DNA of 64,000 nt from Sphingobacterium spiritivorum ATCC 33861 (GTDB taxonomy: Bacteria; Bacteroidota; Bacteroidia; Sphingobacteriales; Sphingobacteriaceae). The notes beneath the pieces are model-generated. The model had not been told where the DNA came from, made no database searches, and saw nothing but the letters and a program-made list of their open reading frames with translations. Below, one piece after another: positions 26,130 to 35,658 of this stretch. Numbering within the stretch: position 1 is the first letter of the stretch; each line of letters starts with the position of its first letter. The position numbers and the translations under genes were made by a program. The DNA lies in NCBI RefSeq assembly GCF_000143765.1, contig NZ_GL379772.1, forward strand, positions 357,093-421,092, in the 5' to 3' direction.

Positions 26130-28955
26130 ATGAAAAACAGATTTTTAATATTAATTATATCAATTATATATCCACTTATATCATCAGCTCAGATTTTTGA
26201 TGACACCCAGGCTCCTCCTGGTATAAAATGGGAGCAAATCAACACCAAAGATTTCCAGTTGATTTTCCCTCATGAATTCCACAAACAGGCCTCTACCCTA
26301 TCTCATCAGCTAACCAGAATCATCCATCGCGTAGGACAGGATTTCAAACGAAAGCCCCGAAAAATTTCATTTATTATCCAGACAAACACACTTGACCAGA
26401 ATGGTTATGTACAACTCGCACCACGAAAATCGGAGTTGTATGCAACACCTTCAGGTATTGCATCAAACCAATCATGGCTGGATAACCTTGCCTTACACGA
26501 GTCCCGGCACGTGCTTCAGTTTGACAATTTGACAGGCTCTTTCCGGGCTCCTCTTTTCGAACAATTAGGCTTAGCTTTATACGGCCTCCATCTGCCGAGC
26601 TGGTACTTTGAAGGAGACGCCGTATATACAGAAACTGTACTCTCTGAAGGTGGCCGCGGAAGGCTCCCTTCATGGGAAATGCCTATACGGACAAATATAC
26701 TGGAAGGCAAAAAATACAGCTATGAGAAGTATACATTAGGATCATTTAAGGACATCGTACCCTCTTATTATACCATTGGATATTTCATGGCAACCAAGAT
26801 GAAAAATGATTTCGGAGAAGACATTCAGCAAAAGATACTGACCGACATCAGACATCATTTGCTACGACCTTACAGCTTTAACAAAGCCCTAAAAAAACAC
26901 ACAAACATGACCGGGTCCCGTCTGTTTAAAAGCACAATAAAAGAGCTTGGAGACTACTGGAAAAATCAGGAAAATCAAATTCAACCGAATAGCTATACTC
27001 ATTTAAAAACTCAGAAATCAAGATACCCGCAGCACTGGATGCTTCCTCAGATTGACCAAAACGGACAGCTTTACAGCCTCTACCAATCCCCTCAGAATGT
27101 TTCTCAAATCGTACAGATCGATACCCTGTCCGGTTCGCAAAAGACTATTTTAAACCTCGGAATTCAGCTAATGCCCTACTTCGATCTGAAAGGCAATTTG
27201 CTTGTCTGGGATGAATACAGAAGAGATGCAAGGTATGTCAAGCGCAGCTATAACGTCATCAATATTCACAATCTGAACACAAAAAAGACAAAAACACTGA
27301 CGACAAAAACGCGCTATTATACACCTGCGCTAAGCTATTCTGGAGATCAGATTGTATGCATAGATGTAAATATGACTAATGAAGCAACCCTTGTAATACT
27401 GGATAGTGAGACTGGTCAAGTGATGGAAACAGTCGCTTCTCCTCATCACATTCACCTCCAACAACCTCAGTTCGATGCTTCAGGAGACAAAATTGTAATG
27501 ATCGGAGTAAGTGAAAAAGGAACTTGCCTTGTAGAATACAGTCTTAAAGACAATAACTGGAGCGAACTGACAGATTGGGACAACCAGCAACTTGAACGCC
27601 CTGTGTATAGCCAAAATGACGTTATATTTAAAGCCCACTATAACGGGACAGATAATATCTACCGATATACAAGATCCGACAAACAAATTTCTGCATTGAC
27701 AAATGCACGGTTCGGTGCTTTTTCACCCTTTGTAGACAGCAAAACCAATCAGTTATTCTTCAATGATTATGCAGTAGACGGATACAAACTGGCCCAAATT
27801 TCACTGAATAGTGTACAGGCAAAAGATATCCGGCAAACTCCCGACCGGTTTATTCATTATTACAAACCTTCACTGGCCGGAATTCCTGCACACGAAGCTC
27901 TATATGATACAACAGCATTCGAAATTAAACCCTATACCGGAATAAAAAGAACAGTCAACTTCCATAGTTTAACCATCAGCAGTACTGATTTTTCAAGTTT
28001 TGACAACTATAAGCCGGGAATTTTCTGGATTTCCAACAATTTGCTGAACACAACTAAGATCAGCTTAGGATACGAGTACGATACCGATCTGGATAAAGGA
28101 ATTTATTCTGCACAGATCCAGTACCAGAAGTATTTCCCAAAATTCACGGTCCGATACGAGAATAAAGGACAGATTGGCCGGGCATCCTTTATAAATAAGC
28201 CAGACAGTTCGGTATCCTTTGACTGGCAGGAGCACCTGATTACTGCTCAGATGAGCCTGCCCTGGACCATATACCGGCACAATCAGGTCTACAGCTTCGG
28301 GTTCAACATAGCGACATATTATCAAAACAGGTATAATCCCAGCCTTCAGAATATCCCTAATTTCAGAAGAGAATTAAAGTTCCCGCTAAGTTACCAGGCT
28401 TATTTCAACAGAAATGCAATGCAAAGCAGAATGGATCTTGCACCAAAATGGGGACAAAACTTCAGTGTGACCTATCGCCATTCTCCTTTCGAAGGTGCTG
28501 TGAGTGGCACTCTGCTTTCTTTCAGAAGCAATTTTTACTTACCGGGATTAGTCTCCAATCATGGATTTCAAGTCAGATTCGGGGCTCAGAAGGCTTCAAA
28601 TATATATCAATACAGTATGGATATCCCTGTAGTAAGTGGTTACGGATTCTTCAATTCACCACGGGTCACAAACACCTTACTATTTAACTATAGATTCCCG
28701 ATAGCTTATCCAGACTGGACTATTGGCGGATTAGCTTATATCAAACGGTTTAAAGGTGGATTTTTCGCAGATTATCAGAATGTTCACAACAGCAGCGTTG
28801 CTCCTAAAACATTCGGATTAAACCTATCTGCGGATGTCAACTTCCTGCGGTATGTCCTGCCTGATTTTGATTGCGGAGTCAAATTCACCTATATCAATGA
28901 TCCTACAGCAAGACAAAAGGTAGTCACAGCTTTTAGTCTTGGATATACCTATTAA
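26130..28955 (+). CDS. Secreted HExxH metallopeptidase-like protein with propeller and C-terminal barrel-like domain
   Basis: A 941-residue exported protein with a Sec signal peptide (residues 1-20, cut near SSAQ). Residues about 35-280 resemble a gluzincin (MA clan) peptidase: LALHESRHVLQFD gives HExxH at 123-127, and SWYFEGDAVYTE at 158-169 supplies Glu161 as the likely third zinc ligand. Residues about 290-600 have repeats typical of TolB/PD40 beta-propeller blades (such as LLVWDEYRRDARYVK and FDASGDKIVMIGVS). From about 650 to the end there are alternating aromatic strands and a final YTY, as in an outer-membrane barrel. It might be a surface-anchored protease. Sequence relatives in Bacteroidota are mostly unnamed. 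It stands alone, with a terminator downstream. Confidence 0.7.
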   Translation: MKNRFLILIISIIYPLISSAQIFDDTQAPPGIKWEQINTKDFQLIFPHEFHKQASTLSHQLTRIIHRVGQDFKRKPRKISFIIQTNTLDQNGYVQLAPRKSELYATPSGIASNQSWLDNLALHESRHVLQFDNLTGSFRAPLFEQLGLALYGLHLPSWYFEGDAVYTETVLSEGGRGRLPSWEMPIRTNILEGKKYSYEKYTLGSFKDIVPSYYTIGYFMATKMKNDFGEDIQQKILTDIRHHLLRPYSFNKALKKHTNMTGSRLFKSTIKELGDYWKNQENQIQPNSYTHLKTQKSRYPQHWMLPQIDQNGQLYSLYQSPQNVSQIVQIDTLSGSQKTILNLGIQLMPYFDLKGNLLVWDEYRRDARYVKRSYNVINIHNLNTKKTKTLTTKTRYYTPALSYSGDQIVCIDVNMTNEATLVILDSETGQVMETVASPHHIHLQQPQFDASGDKIVMIGVSEKGTCLVEYSLKDNNWSELTDWDNQQLERPVYSQNDVIFKAHYNGTDNIYRYTRSDKQISALTNARFGAFSPFVDSKTNQLFFNDYAVDGYKLAQISLNSVQAKDIRQTPDRFIHYYKPSLAGIPAHEALYDTTAFEIKPYTGIKRTVNFHSLTISSTDFSSFDNYKPGIFWISNNLLNTTKISLGYEYDTDLDKGIYSAQIQYQKYFPKFTVRYENKGQIGRASFINKPDSSVSFDWQEHLITAQMSLPWTIYRHNQVYSFGFNIATYYQNRYNPSLQNIPNFRRELKFPLSYQAYFNRNAMQSRMDLAPKWGQNFSVTYRHSPFEGAVSGTLLSFRSNFYLPGLVSNHGFQVRFGAQKASNIYQYSMDIPVVSGYGFFNSPRVTNTLLFNYRFPIAYPDWTIGGLAYIKRFKGGFFADYQNVHNSSVAPKTFGLNLSADVNFLRYVLPDFDCGVKFTYINDPTARQKVVTAFSLGYTY

Positions 28956-28982
28956 ATTCATTTATATTCTCCATATAATACC

Positions 28983-29011
28983 AAAGGCCCGTCTTCATCA
29001 GACAGGCCTTT
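28983..29011 (+). terminator. Terminator after the HExxH gene
   Basis: AAAGGCCcGTCT pairs with AGACaGGCCTTT with one mismatch. It may also serve pgk from the other strand. Confidence 0.7.
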
Positions 29012-29038
29012 AGTATACATTGTATTATAAGAACCTTA

Positions 29039-30229
29039 TTATTCGTTAATAGCTTTTACACCCGGAAGTTCTTTTCCTTCCATATATTCCAGCAAAGCAC
29101 CACCACCTGTACTCACATAACTTACATGCTCTGTCATTTTGAATTTAGATACCGCAGCAGCCGAATCACCACCACCAATCAGGGAGAATGCACCTCTTTC
29201 TGTTGCGGCTACAACTGCATCCGCTACAGCTTTGGTTCCTTTAGCGAAAGTATCCATTTCAAATACACCCATAGGGCCGTTCCATAAAATAGTTTTAGAA
29301 GCAGAGATAATTTCCGCAAAATGTTCTCCGGACTCTTTACCGATATCCAGTCCCATTTTATCAGCAGGGATTTGATCATTTGGTCCATCGTACACTTCAG
29401 CATCATTAGCAAATCTGTCTGCTATCTGGCTGTCTGTAGGCAGTACCAGATTGACACCTTTTTCTTCTGCTTTTTTCACCAGATGATTAGCCAGATCCAG
29501 TTTATCCAGTTCCACCAGTGACTGACCAATTTCTCCACCTCTTGCTTTCACAAAAGTATAGGCCATACCACCACCAATAATCAGGTTATCAACCTTTTCT
29601 AATAAAGCTTCAATTAATTCCAGCTTATCAGACACTTTTGCTCCGCCCATGATAGCTGTAAAAGGACGCTCCGGATGATTTAATACTTTCTCTGCATTCT
29701 GCACTTCAGCAGCCATCAGATATCCGAAATATTTATTACCAGGGAAAAATTGAGCAATAACAGCTGTTGAGGCATGTGCACGGTGTGCAGTTCCAAAAGC
29801 ATCATTTACATATACATCGCCCAATTTGGATAACTTCTCTGCAAAAGCAACATCACCTTTTTCCTCTTCTTTATAAAAGCGAAGATTTTCCAGCAATAAA
29901 ACTTCACCTGACTTCAAAGAAGCAGCTTTATCTACAGCTTCCTGACCAATACAATCCGCAGCAAACTGTACATCTACACCTAACACTTTAGAAAGATGGG
30001 AAACAATATGTTTTAAGGAATATTTATCTGTAGGTCCATCTTTTGGTCTTCCCAGATGAGACATTAAGATAACAGATCCACCATCTTTTAATATTTTTTT
30101 GATCGTTGGAGCTGCACCCTGAATACGGTTATCATCTGTAATATTAAATTGATCGTCCAAAGGGACGTTAAAATCTACACGGATTAAGGCTTTTTTGCCT
30201 GAGAAATTCAAATCGTCAATCGTTTTCAT
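29039..30229 (-). CDS. pgk: Phosphoglycerate kinase
   Basis: A 396-residue glycolytic enzyme that transfers phosphate from 1,3-bisphosphoglycerate to [11 protein letters not shown] near residue 18 is the substrate-binding PGK signature. [16 protein letters not shown] binds phosphoglycerate, [16 protein letters not shown] lies at the inter-domain region, and [12 protein letters not shown] near the end contacts nucleotide phosphates. The start is at 30229 ([17 protein letters not shown]). An in-frame ATG at 30358 would add 43 residues, running through the upstream terminator and foreign to the family. It is preceded by the sppA terminator, so it has its own promoter. Confidence 0.98.
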   Translation of the reverse strand: MKTIDDLNFSGKKALIRVDFNVPLDDQFNITDDNRIQGAAPTIKKILKDGGSVILMSHLGRPKDGPTDKYSLKHIVSHLSKVLGVDVQFAADCIGQEAVDKAASLKSGEVLLLENLRFYKEEEKGDVAFAEKLSKLGDVYVNDAFGTAHRAHASTAVIAQFFPGNKYFGYLMAAEVQNAEKVLNHPERPFTAIMGGAKVSDKLELIEALLEKVDNLIIGGGMAYTFVKARGGEIGQSLVELDKLDLANHLVKKAEEKGVNLVLPTDSQIADRFANDAEVYDGPNDQIPADKMGLDIGKESGEHFAEIISASKTILWNGPMGVFEMDTFAKGTKAVADAVVAATERGAFSLIGGGDSAAAVSKFKMTEHVSYVSTGGGALLEYMEGKELPGVKAINE

Positions 30230-30296
30230 GATATTTTTAAAACTTAAATTTTGAGCGTCGAATCTGTTTGATTCAAGTTGAGGGAATAAATATATA

Positions 30297-30335
30297 AAAA
30301 AGGGAGTGTTTCTTAAAAAAATACACTCCCTTTTT
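30297..30335 (-). terminator. Terminator of sppA
   Basis: AAAAAGGGAGTGT pairs with ACACTCCCTTTTT over an A-rich loop. It ends sppA transcription on the minus strand. Confidence 0.85.
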
Positions 30336-30344
30336 ATCAAAATA

Positions 30345-32114
30345 TTAGTGAACCTCAATCGAATACGGCAATTTGGCCATAATACCCGATTGTTGGGTTA
30401 CTGATTTCAGTTCCTGAATGTATCGATACTGATCACCCAGCTGATCTTTCATATACCAGACACTAATCTTCTCTTTAGATGTCGAGAGGATAGAAGAAAA
30501 CGGATCTTTAAGTGAAGGGTATTTAACTACTTTATAATCCTTTAATTTGGCCATTTTAGCAGCAGAACGGATCGCGTCACCAATGCTGCCAATACGATCT
30601 ACCAGTCCGATCTCAACGGCCTGTTCACCCGTCCACACCCTGCCTTGTCCGATGCTATCTACATTAGCTACTGACAGTTTCCGTCCTTCAGCTACTTTTT
30701 TTGTAAATGAACCATAAGTTTTATTCACTTCCAGTTGAATAATATTACGCTCTTCCGCTGTTAATGGACGATCAGGAGAAGACATCAGATCAGCGTATGT
30801 ACCTGTTTTTACACCATCAAAATGAATCCCCAGTTTATCATTCAGCAATCCTTTAAAATTAGGAATTAGCCCGAATACACCTATAGAACCTGTAATTGTA
30901 TTCTTTTCTGCAAAGATTGAATCGGCTGCAGCCGAGATATAATAACCTCCTGAAGCAGCATAGTCACCCATAGAAACGATGATTGGTTTTACTTTTTTTG
31001 TCAGAACCACCTCTCTCCAGATCACATCTGAGGCTAAAGCGCTGCCTCCGGGTGAATTCACACGAAAAACCACTGCCTTAACCCTGTCATCTTCCCGCAG
31101 TTTACGTAATTCACGTGAAACCTTATCGGAAGCAATCTGACCACTTTCTCCTTCACCTGATACGATATCCCCTTCGGCATACAATACAGCAACACGTCCT
31201 TCACCCTCAGAAGTAGTGGAATTCGCACGGTAATCAAGAATAGAAACCGTTGAAAAATCCTTCTTCTTATCTTTGATATTTAATCTTTTCTTTACCTCAT
31301 CTATCAATTCATCTTTATACAGCACTGCATCTACCAGTTTCAAACGGACGGCATCTTCTGCATCTCGCACAGCATACCGGTCTGCTATAGCACGTAAAGA
31401 GTCTACAGGTACCTTACGGCTCGCGGATACATTATCCAGAAATGTGGTATACAAACTTCCTAAATAAGATTCGACCTGAAGACGATTGGGCTGACTCATA
31501 CCGTTTAACATAAAAGGTTCCACAGCACTTTTGTATGTACCAACTTTGACAACCTGCATATCTACTCCCAGCTTATCCAAGGCATCTTTCATAAACATGA
31601 TCGAAGTACTTAACCCCCGAAAATCAAGACTTCCTTCCGGATTTAAATAAATCTTGTCCGCTACAGAAGCCAGATAATACGCCTTTTGTGTATATCCTTC
31701 ACTGTAGGATACAATAAATTTCTTCGAGGCTTTAAAATCTATCAGCGCATCACGTATTTCCTGTAAAGTTGCAAAACCTGTATTTGCACCGGATATATTC
31801 AAATAAATTCCCTTAATTTTGCTGTCACTCTTTGCGGATTGAATACGTTCCAGAATGTCGTCCAGCCCGAGGGTTTTCGTAGTACCAAATCCCGGAATGT
31901 CGACACCTTCAAGCGGATTTGTTTCACTCCGTTCTTTTATTTCATGATTCAACGTAATATAAAGAACAGAATTATCGGCAACAACCGGAGCAGCATCTGT
32001 AGATGCGCTGCTGATCAAAGATCCTATTATCCCTGCAATGACAATAAATAGAATAATCGTTGCAATGACAATACCGGTAATAGTCGCCAGTACGTATTTT
32101 AAAAATGATTTCAT
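30345..32114 (-). CDS. sppA: Signal peptide peptidase SppA, 67-kDa type
   Basis: A 589-residue membrane-bound serine protease of the S49 family that digests cleaved signal peptides. One N-terminal membrane helix (about residues 8-32) anchors it. Two tandem S49 domains follow. The first carries the catalytic lysine in [11 protein letters not shown], and the second carries the serine in [16 protein letters not shown], preceded by [12 protein letters not shown]. This split Lys/Ser layout is that of the E. coli 67-kDa type rather than the short SppA of Gram-positives. Monocistronic. Confidence 0.96.
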   Translation of the reverse strand: MKSFLKYVLATITGIVIATIILFIVIAGIIGSLISSASTDAAPVVADNSVLYITLNHEIKERSETNPLEGVDIPGFGTTKTLGLDDILERIQSAKSDSKIKGIYLNISGANTGFATLQEIRDALIDFKASKKFIVSYSEGYTQKAYYLASVADKIYLNPEGSLDFRGLSTSIMFMKDALDKLGVDMQVVKVGTYKSAVEPFMLNGMSQPNRLQVESYLGSLYTTFLDNVSASRKVPVDSLRAIADRYAVRDAEDAVRLKLVDAVLYKDELIDEVKKRLNIKDKKKDFSTVSILDYRANSTTSEGEGRVAVLYAEGDIVSGEGESGQIASDKVSRELRKLREDDRVKAVVFRVNSPGGSALASDVIWREVVLTKKVKPIIVSMGDYAASGGYYISAAADSIFAEKNTITGSIGVFGLIPNFKGLLNDKLGIHFDGVKTGTYADLMSSPDRPLTAEERNIIQLEVNKTYGSFTKKVAEGRKLSVANVDSIGQGRVWTGEQAVEIGLVDRIGSIGDAIRSAAKMAKLKDYKVVKYPSLKDPFSSILSTSKEKISVWYMKDQLGDQYRYIQELKSVTQQSGIMAKLPYSIEVH

Positions 32115-32223
32115 GTTTGTGCGTATATAATTTGAATTAACTTTTGTAAGCTGTCATAAATGTAAATCAATAAATTATTTAATACAATATATTATACAAG
32201 TAAATCAAAATATAGTTTTATAA

Positions 32224-32706
32224 ATGAATCAGACATATCTGCTATTGGGAGCCAACCTTGGAAAGCCTCTTGAACAGCTGGCAGAAGCGCGCATACAGAT
32301 CGAGCATCACATCGGCAGGCTGACAAAGGCATCCGGCCTGTACGAAAGTGAAGCATGGGGTCTTGAGGATCAGCCGAATTTTATCAATCAGGTAATAAAA
32401 GTGGAGACTATACTCTCTCCGGATGACCTCTTAAAACAAACGCAACAAATCGAAACCAATCTCGGCAGAGTACGTCATGAAAAATGGGGTGCACGCCTGA
32501 TTGATATCGATATCCTATACTACAACAACAGTTGTATAAATCAGGAAAACCTGACAATCCCTCACCCCTACATTCAGGAAAGAAACTTTGTACTGGCGCC
32601 TTTAGCCGAGATTGCAGCAGATTTTGAACACCCTGTATTGCATAAAACTAATTTAGTACTATTTCAAAACTGCAAAGACTCTTTATCTGTTAACATCCTT
32701 AAATAA
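32224..32706 (+). CDS. folK: 2-amino-4-hydroxy-6-hydroxymethyldihydropteridine diphosphokinase
   Basis: A 160-residue folate-pathway enzyme that pyrophosphorylates 6-hydroxymethyl-7,8-dihydropterin. LLLGANLG (residues 6-13) and the signature RLIDIDILYY (about 95-104), followed by LTIPHPYIQERNFVLAPL, are the ATP/Mg and pterin loops of HPPK. Normal length. A near -7 element (TAGTTTTA, 32213-32220) ends three bases before the ATG, so the transcript may be leaderless. The Hpt gene starts seven bases after the stop. Confidence 0.95.
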   Translation: MNQTYLLLGANLGKPLEQLAEARIQIEHHIGRLTKASGLYESEAWGLEDQPNFINQVIKVETILSPDDLLKQTQQIETNLGRVRHEKWGARLIDIDILYYNNSCINQENLTIPHPYIQERNFVLAPLAEIAADFEHPVLHKTNLVLFQNCKDSLSVNILK

Positions 32707-32713
32707 ATAGATT

Positions 32714-33064
32714 ATGTATAACCTAATTGATCCGAGTTTAATCTCGTCTACGATGATGGACAACAGTGATATTATACGTGAGTTTATAACACTTTATGTG
32801 GCTCAGACCCCGGTGGATGAAGAAGCTCTAAGAACTGCAATAAGAAATAACAATCTGAATGAAATAGCAAGTAAGGCACACCATATCAAACCAACAATGG
32901 AATATATAGGAGCATTTGCCTTAAAAGACAGGATCATCACAATAGAATCCTTAGCCAAAGAGCAGGCAGATATAAATCTGATAAAAGATGAATTTGCTAT
33001 ACTGGAAAAGCAATTACAGGATTTATATCAGGAATTGCAACACTACCTGAACTCCCTTCGTTAG
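32714..33064 (+). CDS. Orphan Hpt (histidine phosphotransfer) domain protein
   Basis: A 116-residue, all-helical protein whose only domain is a histidine phosphotransfer bundle. The phospho-accepting residue is probably His56 in SKAHHIKPTMEYIG, matching the AHxLKG pattern with a proline in place of glycine. The initial sequence (DNSDIIREFITLYVAQTP) is the usual first Hpt helix pair. It would relay phosphate between a hybrid kinase and a response regulator; neither is encoded nearby. It follows folK by seven bases, so is likely cotranscribed, and its last four bases overlap the convergent pssA gene. Confidence 0.85.
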   Translation: MYNLIDPSLISSTMMDNSDIIREFITLYVAQTPVDEEALRTAIRNNNLNEIASKAHHIKPTMEYIGAFALKDRIITIESLAKEQADINLIKDEFAILEKQLQDLYQELQHYLNSLR

Positions 33065-33750
33065 TCTTTATCCTGCTGCAGGGTACGGAAGTGAATAATA
33101 GAAAATACAATATAGGCTAAAAGAATAAAAGGGATTGCGAGGAACTTCAGCAAGCCCAGCAGCACTATACTCAGGATCAGAAACAGATATTTAAACTGGT
33201 TAGCTTTCCAGGTTAAAGAAGATAATTTCATGGAGAAAAGCCGCAATTCGGAGACTAACAATGTACTGGATACCGCGACTGTAACCAAAAGGAATACATT
33301 ATTCATAATGATCTCCGGATAGATCTGCGCAATAAAAGGCAAAGAAATAATATAAAAGGTATTCATTGGTGTATTAAGACCAATAAAATCGGTAGACTGA
33401 CGCTCATCCACATTAAATTTTGCCAATCTTAATCCTGAAAATACCGTCATCACAAATGCCAGATAAGGCAGAAAAGACATTTCCGTATTGATTTCCTTTA
33501 ATAAAAAGTAGATCACAGCTCCCGGCAAGAAACCAAAACTAATCATGTCCGCCAGAGAATCTAACTCTTTGCCGATAGTGGACTTGACATGCAAAGCTCT
33601 TGCAGCCATACCATCAAAAAAATCACATATTCCGGAAAACAACACACAGTAAAAGGTATATTGAAATTCTCCCTTAAGAGCAAACAGGACACCTACACAT
33701 CCACTAAAAAGATTCAGGCAGGTCAACGTATTCGGAATGTATTTTTTCAT
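33061..33750 (-). CDS. pssA: CDP-diacylglycerol-serine O-phosphatidyltransferase
   Basis: A 229-residue membrane enzyme that makes phosphatidylserine, the precursor of phosphatidylethanolamine. The CDP-alcohol phosphatidyltransferase motif is seen as CDFFDGMAARALHVKSTIGKELDSLADMISFG: the D-G-AR-G-D-D pattern around residues 42-68, with an Ala/Lys variation at one position. Several membrane helices follow. The start is taken at 33750 (MKKYIPNTLTCLN); an ATG at 33774 would add eight hydrophobic residues. It converges with the Hpt gene with a four-base overlap and follows the rho terminator. Confidence 0.93.
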   Translation of the reverse strand: MKKYIPNTLTCLNLFSGCVGVLFALKGEFQYTFYCVLFSGICDFFDGMAARALHVKSTIGKELDSLADMISFGFLPGAVIYFLLKEINTEMSFLPYLAFVMTVFSGLRLAKFNVDERQSTDFIGLNTPMNTFYIISLPFIAQIYPEIIMNNVFLLVTVAVSSTLLVSELRLFSMKLSSLTWKANQFKYLFLILSIVLLGLLKFLAIPFILLAYIVFSIIHFRTLQQDKD

Positions 33751-33763
33751 GTAGTAAATAACT

Positions 33764-33804
33764 AAAAAAGCCATCTCTGAAAGATCATAATCTTCAAAGA
33801 TGGC
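33764..33804 (-). terminator. Terminator of rho
   Basis: On the minus strand GCCATCT pairs with AGATGGC, with inner AAGAT/ATCTT, followed by TTTTTT. Confidence 0.8.
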
Positions 33805-33829
33805 TTAAAATTATACATTTTAAATGGTT

Positions 33830-35317
33830 TTACCCATTCATACTGATCAAAAACTCTTCATTGGACATCGTACCTCTCATCTGAGCTAGCAAGAATTCCA
33901 TTGCTTCATTGGAGTTCATATCCGCAAGGTGATTACGTAACACCCAGACACGCTGCAAAGTATCTTTATCAGACAACAGATCGTCACGACGAGTACTTGA
34001 AGCTGTAAGGTCAATAGCAGGGAAGACACGTTTGTTAGCCAATTTGCGATCCAACTGTAATTCCATGTTACCTGTACCTTTAAATTCTTCAAAGATAACT
34101 TCATCCATTTTAGAACCTGTCTCTGTAAGCGCTGTTGCCAGAATCGTCAATGAACCACCGTTTTCAATATTACGGGCAGCACCGAAGAAACGTTTTGGTT
34201 TGTGTAAAGCATTTGCATCCACACCACCGGATAGAATCTTACCCGATGCAGGAGCTACAGTATTATAAGCACGCGCCAGACGAGTGATTGAATCCAGGAG
34301 GATCACCACATCATGTCCGCACTCTACCATACGTTTTGCTTTTTCCAATACGATATTTGCAATCTTAACGTGACGGTCAGCAGGTTCATCAAATGTAGAA
34401 GCAACCACTTCTGCACGTACACTTCTGGCCATATCTGTCACCTCTTCCGGACGCTCATCAATCAAAAGAATAATAAGGTATACCTCAGGGTGATTTTTGG
34501 CAATTGCATTTGCCACTTCTTTCAATAAATTTGTTTTACCTGTTTTAGGCTGAGCGACAATAAGTCCGCGTTGACCTTTACCAATAGGCGTAAACAGATC
34601 CATAATACGGGTTGAATAATTATTCGCGCCCATATTCAGGTTCAAACGTTCTGTCGGAAACAATGGAGTCAGGTAATCAAACGGTACACGGTCCCGTACT
34701 TCAGCAGGATTCTGGCCGTTGATAGCCTCTACCCGTACTAACGGAAAATACTTTTCACCCTCTTTAGGTGGACGTATACTACCCCGGACAGTATCACCAG
34801 TTTTCAAACCAAAAAGTTTGATCTGCGACTGGGAAACATATATATCGTCTGGAGAAGTTAGGTAGTTATAATCAGAGGAGCGTAAGAAACCGTATCCGTC
34901 AGGCATAATTTCAAGTACCCCCTCATTTACAATAACATTATCAAAATCTGTAGGTACAACAGCGGCTTCTGTTTTTACAGGAGCAGCTTTAGGAGTTGCT
35001 GCAACCTTTATATCTTCTGTTGCTTCTGTAGTTTTCTCAGGATGATCATGAGTTTCAACATCGTCATCTGATCTTCTACGGATAGTTACCGGCTCAGCTT
35101 TTACAGTGCGGGTACGGCGTCTAGGTCGTTCAGATGCATCATCTTGAATAGAAGAAGGCTCTGAAGAGGCAGCTTCAGCATTATTGTCATCTCCGGTCTG
35201 GATAATTCTATCAATGAGTTCCTGCTTTCTTAATTTATCGGCATCTTCTATACCAATGGCTTTGGCAATCTCGCGCAATTCGGAAACGAGCTTTGCATTC
35301 AATTCATTAACATCCAT
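33830..35317 (-). CDS. rho: Transcription termination factor Rho
   Basis: A 495-residue hexameric RNA helicase. A SAP-like N-terminal Rho_N domain spans residues 1-40. A disordered, charged insert follows (about 42-122, with RPRRRTRT), which is common in Bacteroidota Rho and absent from E. coli. The cold-shock RNA-binding domain (about 128-200) contains GYGFLRS. The ATPase domain has the P-loop AQPKTGKT at 255-262 and [11 protein letters not shown] as Walker B region. The R-loop and Q-loop ([16 protein letters not shown]) are intact. It is monocistronic with a 341-base leader region upstream, which would allow autoregulation. Confidence 0.98.
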   Translation of the reverse strand: MDVNELNAKLVSELREIAKAIGIEDADKLRKQELIDRIIQTGDDNNAEAASSEPSSIQDDASERPRRRTRTVKAEPVTIRRRSDDDVETHDHPEKTTEATEDIKVAATPKAAPVKTEAAVVPTDFDNVIVNEGVLEIMPDGYGFLRSSDYNYLTSPDDIYVSQSQIKLFGLKTGDTVRGSIRPPKEGEKYFPLVRVEAINGQNPAEVRDRVPFDYLTPLFPTERLNLNMGANNYSTRIMDLFTPIGKGQRGLIVAQPKTGKTNLLKEVANAIAKNHPEVYLIILLIDERPEEVTDMARSVRAEVVASTFDEPADRHVKIANIVLEKAKRMVECGHDVVILLDSITRLARAYNTVAPASGKILSGGVDANALHKPKRFFGAARNIENGGSLTILATALTETGSKMDEVIFEEFKGTGNMELQLDRKLANKRVFPAIDLTASSTRRDDLLSDKDTLQRVWVLRNHLADMNSNEAMEFLLAQMRGTMSNEEFLISMNG

Positions 35318-35658
35318 TAATTTTTATATGTATTATAAGATATAGGATTTTTTACTTAACATGAAAACTATCCATTTAGTTTTAACAATATCAACTTATG
35401 CTGTATGTGTTAAAATGTTTGGCTTCCAGAACTGAGTGAATTCTTTTATGCCAGAAACGGATAATCTTTGAGAACCGCCACAAAGAAAAACATAAGTATT
35501 CTAATTTCAAAGAAAAAATGCAAAAAAAACCAAATTATAATAATCCTATTCTAAGTAAATCGTTTTACTAAACACTTTAACATAACTTTTTTGGTTAAAT
35601 TATGGAGATTTGTTTTGAATTCTTTGTATGTTAGCTGTCTTATTTAAAATCACCTTTC
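35318..35658. other. Divergent intergenic region between rho and the sugar transporter
   Basis: 341 AT-rich bases that must contain promoters for both genes. No exact TAnnTTTG was found in either orientation; the nearest match is ATTCTTTG about 25 bases before the transporter ATG. No small gene or riboswitch was recognised. Confidence 0.5.

Noticed and set aside
30230..30358. N-terminal extension of Pgk
   Set aside because: It would cover the terminator of the upstream gene and has no counterpart in the family; the start at 30229 is preferred.
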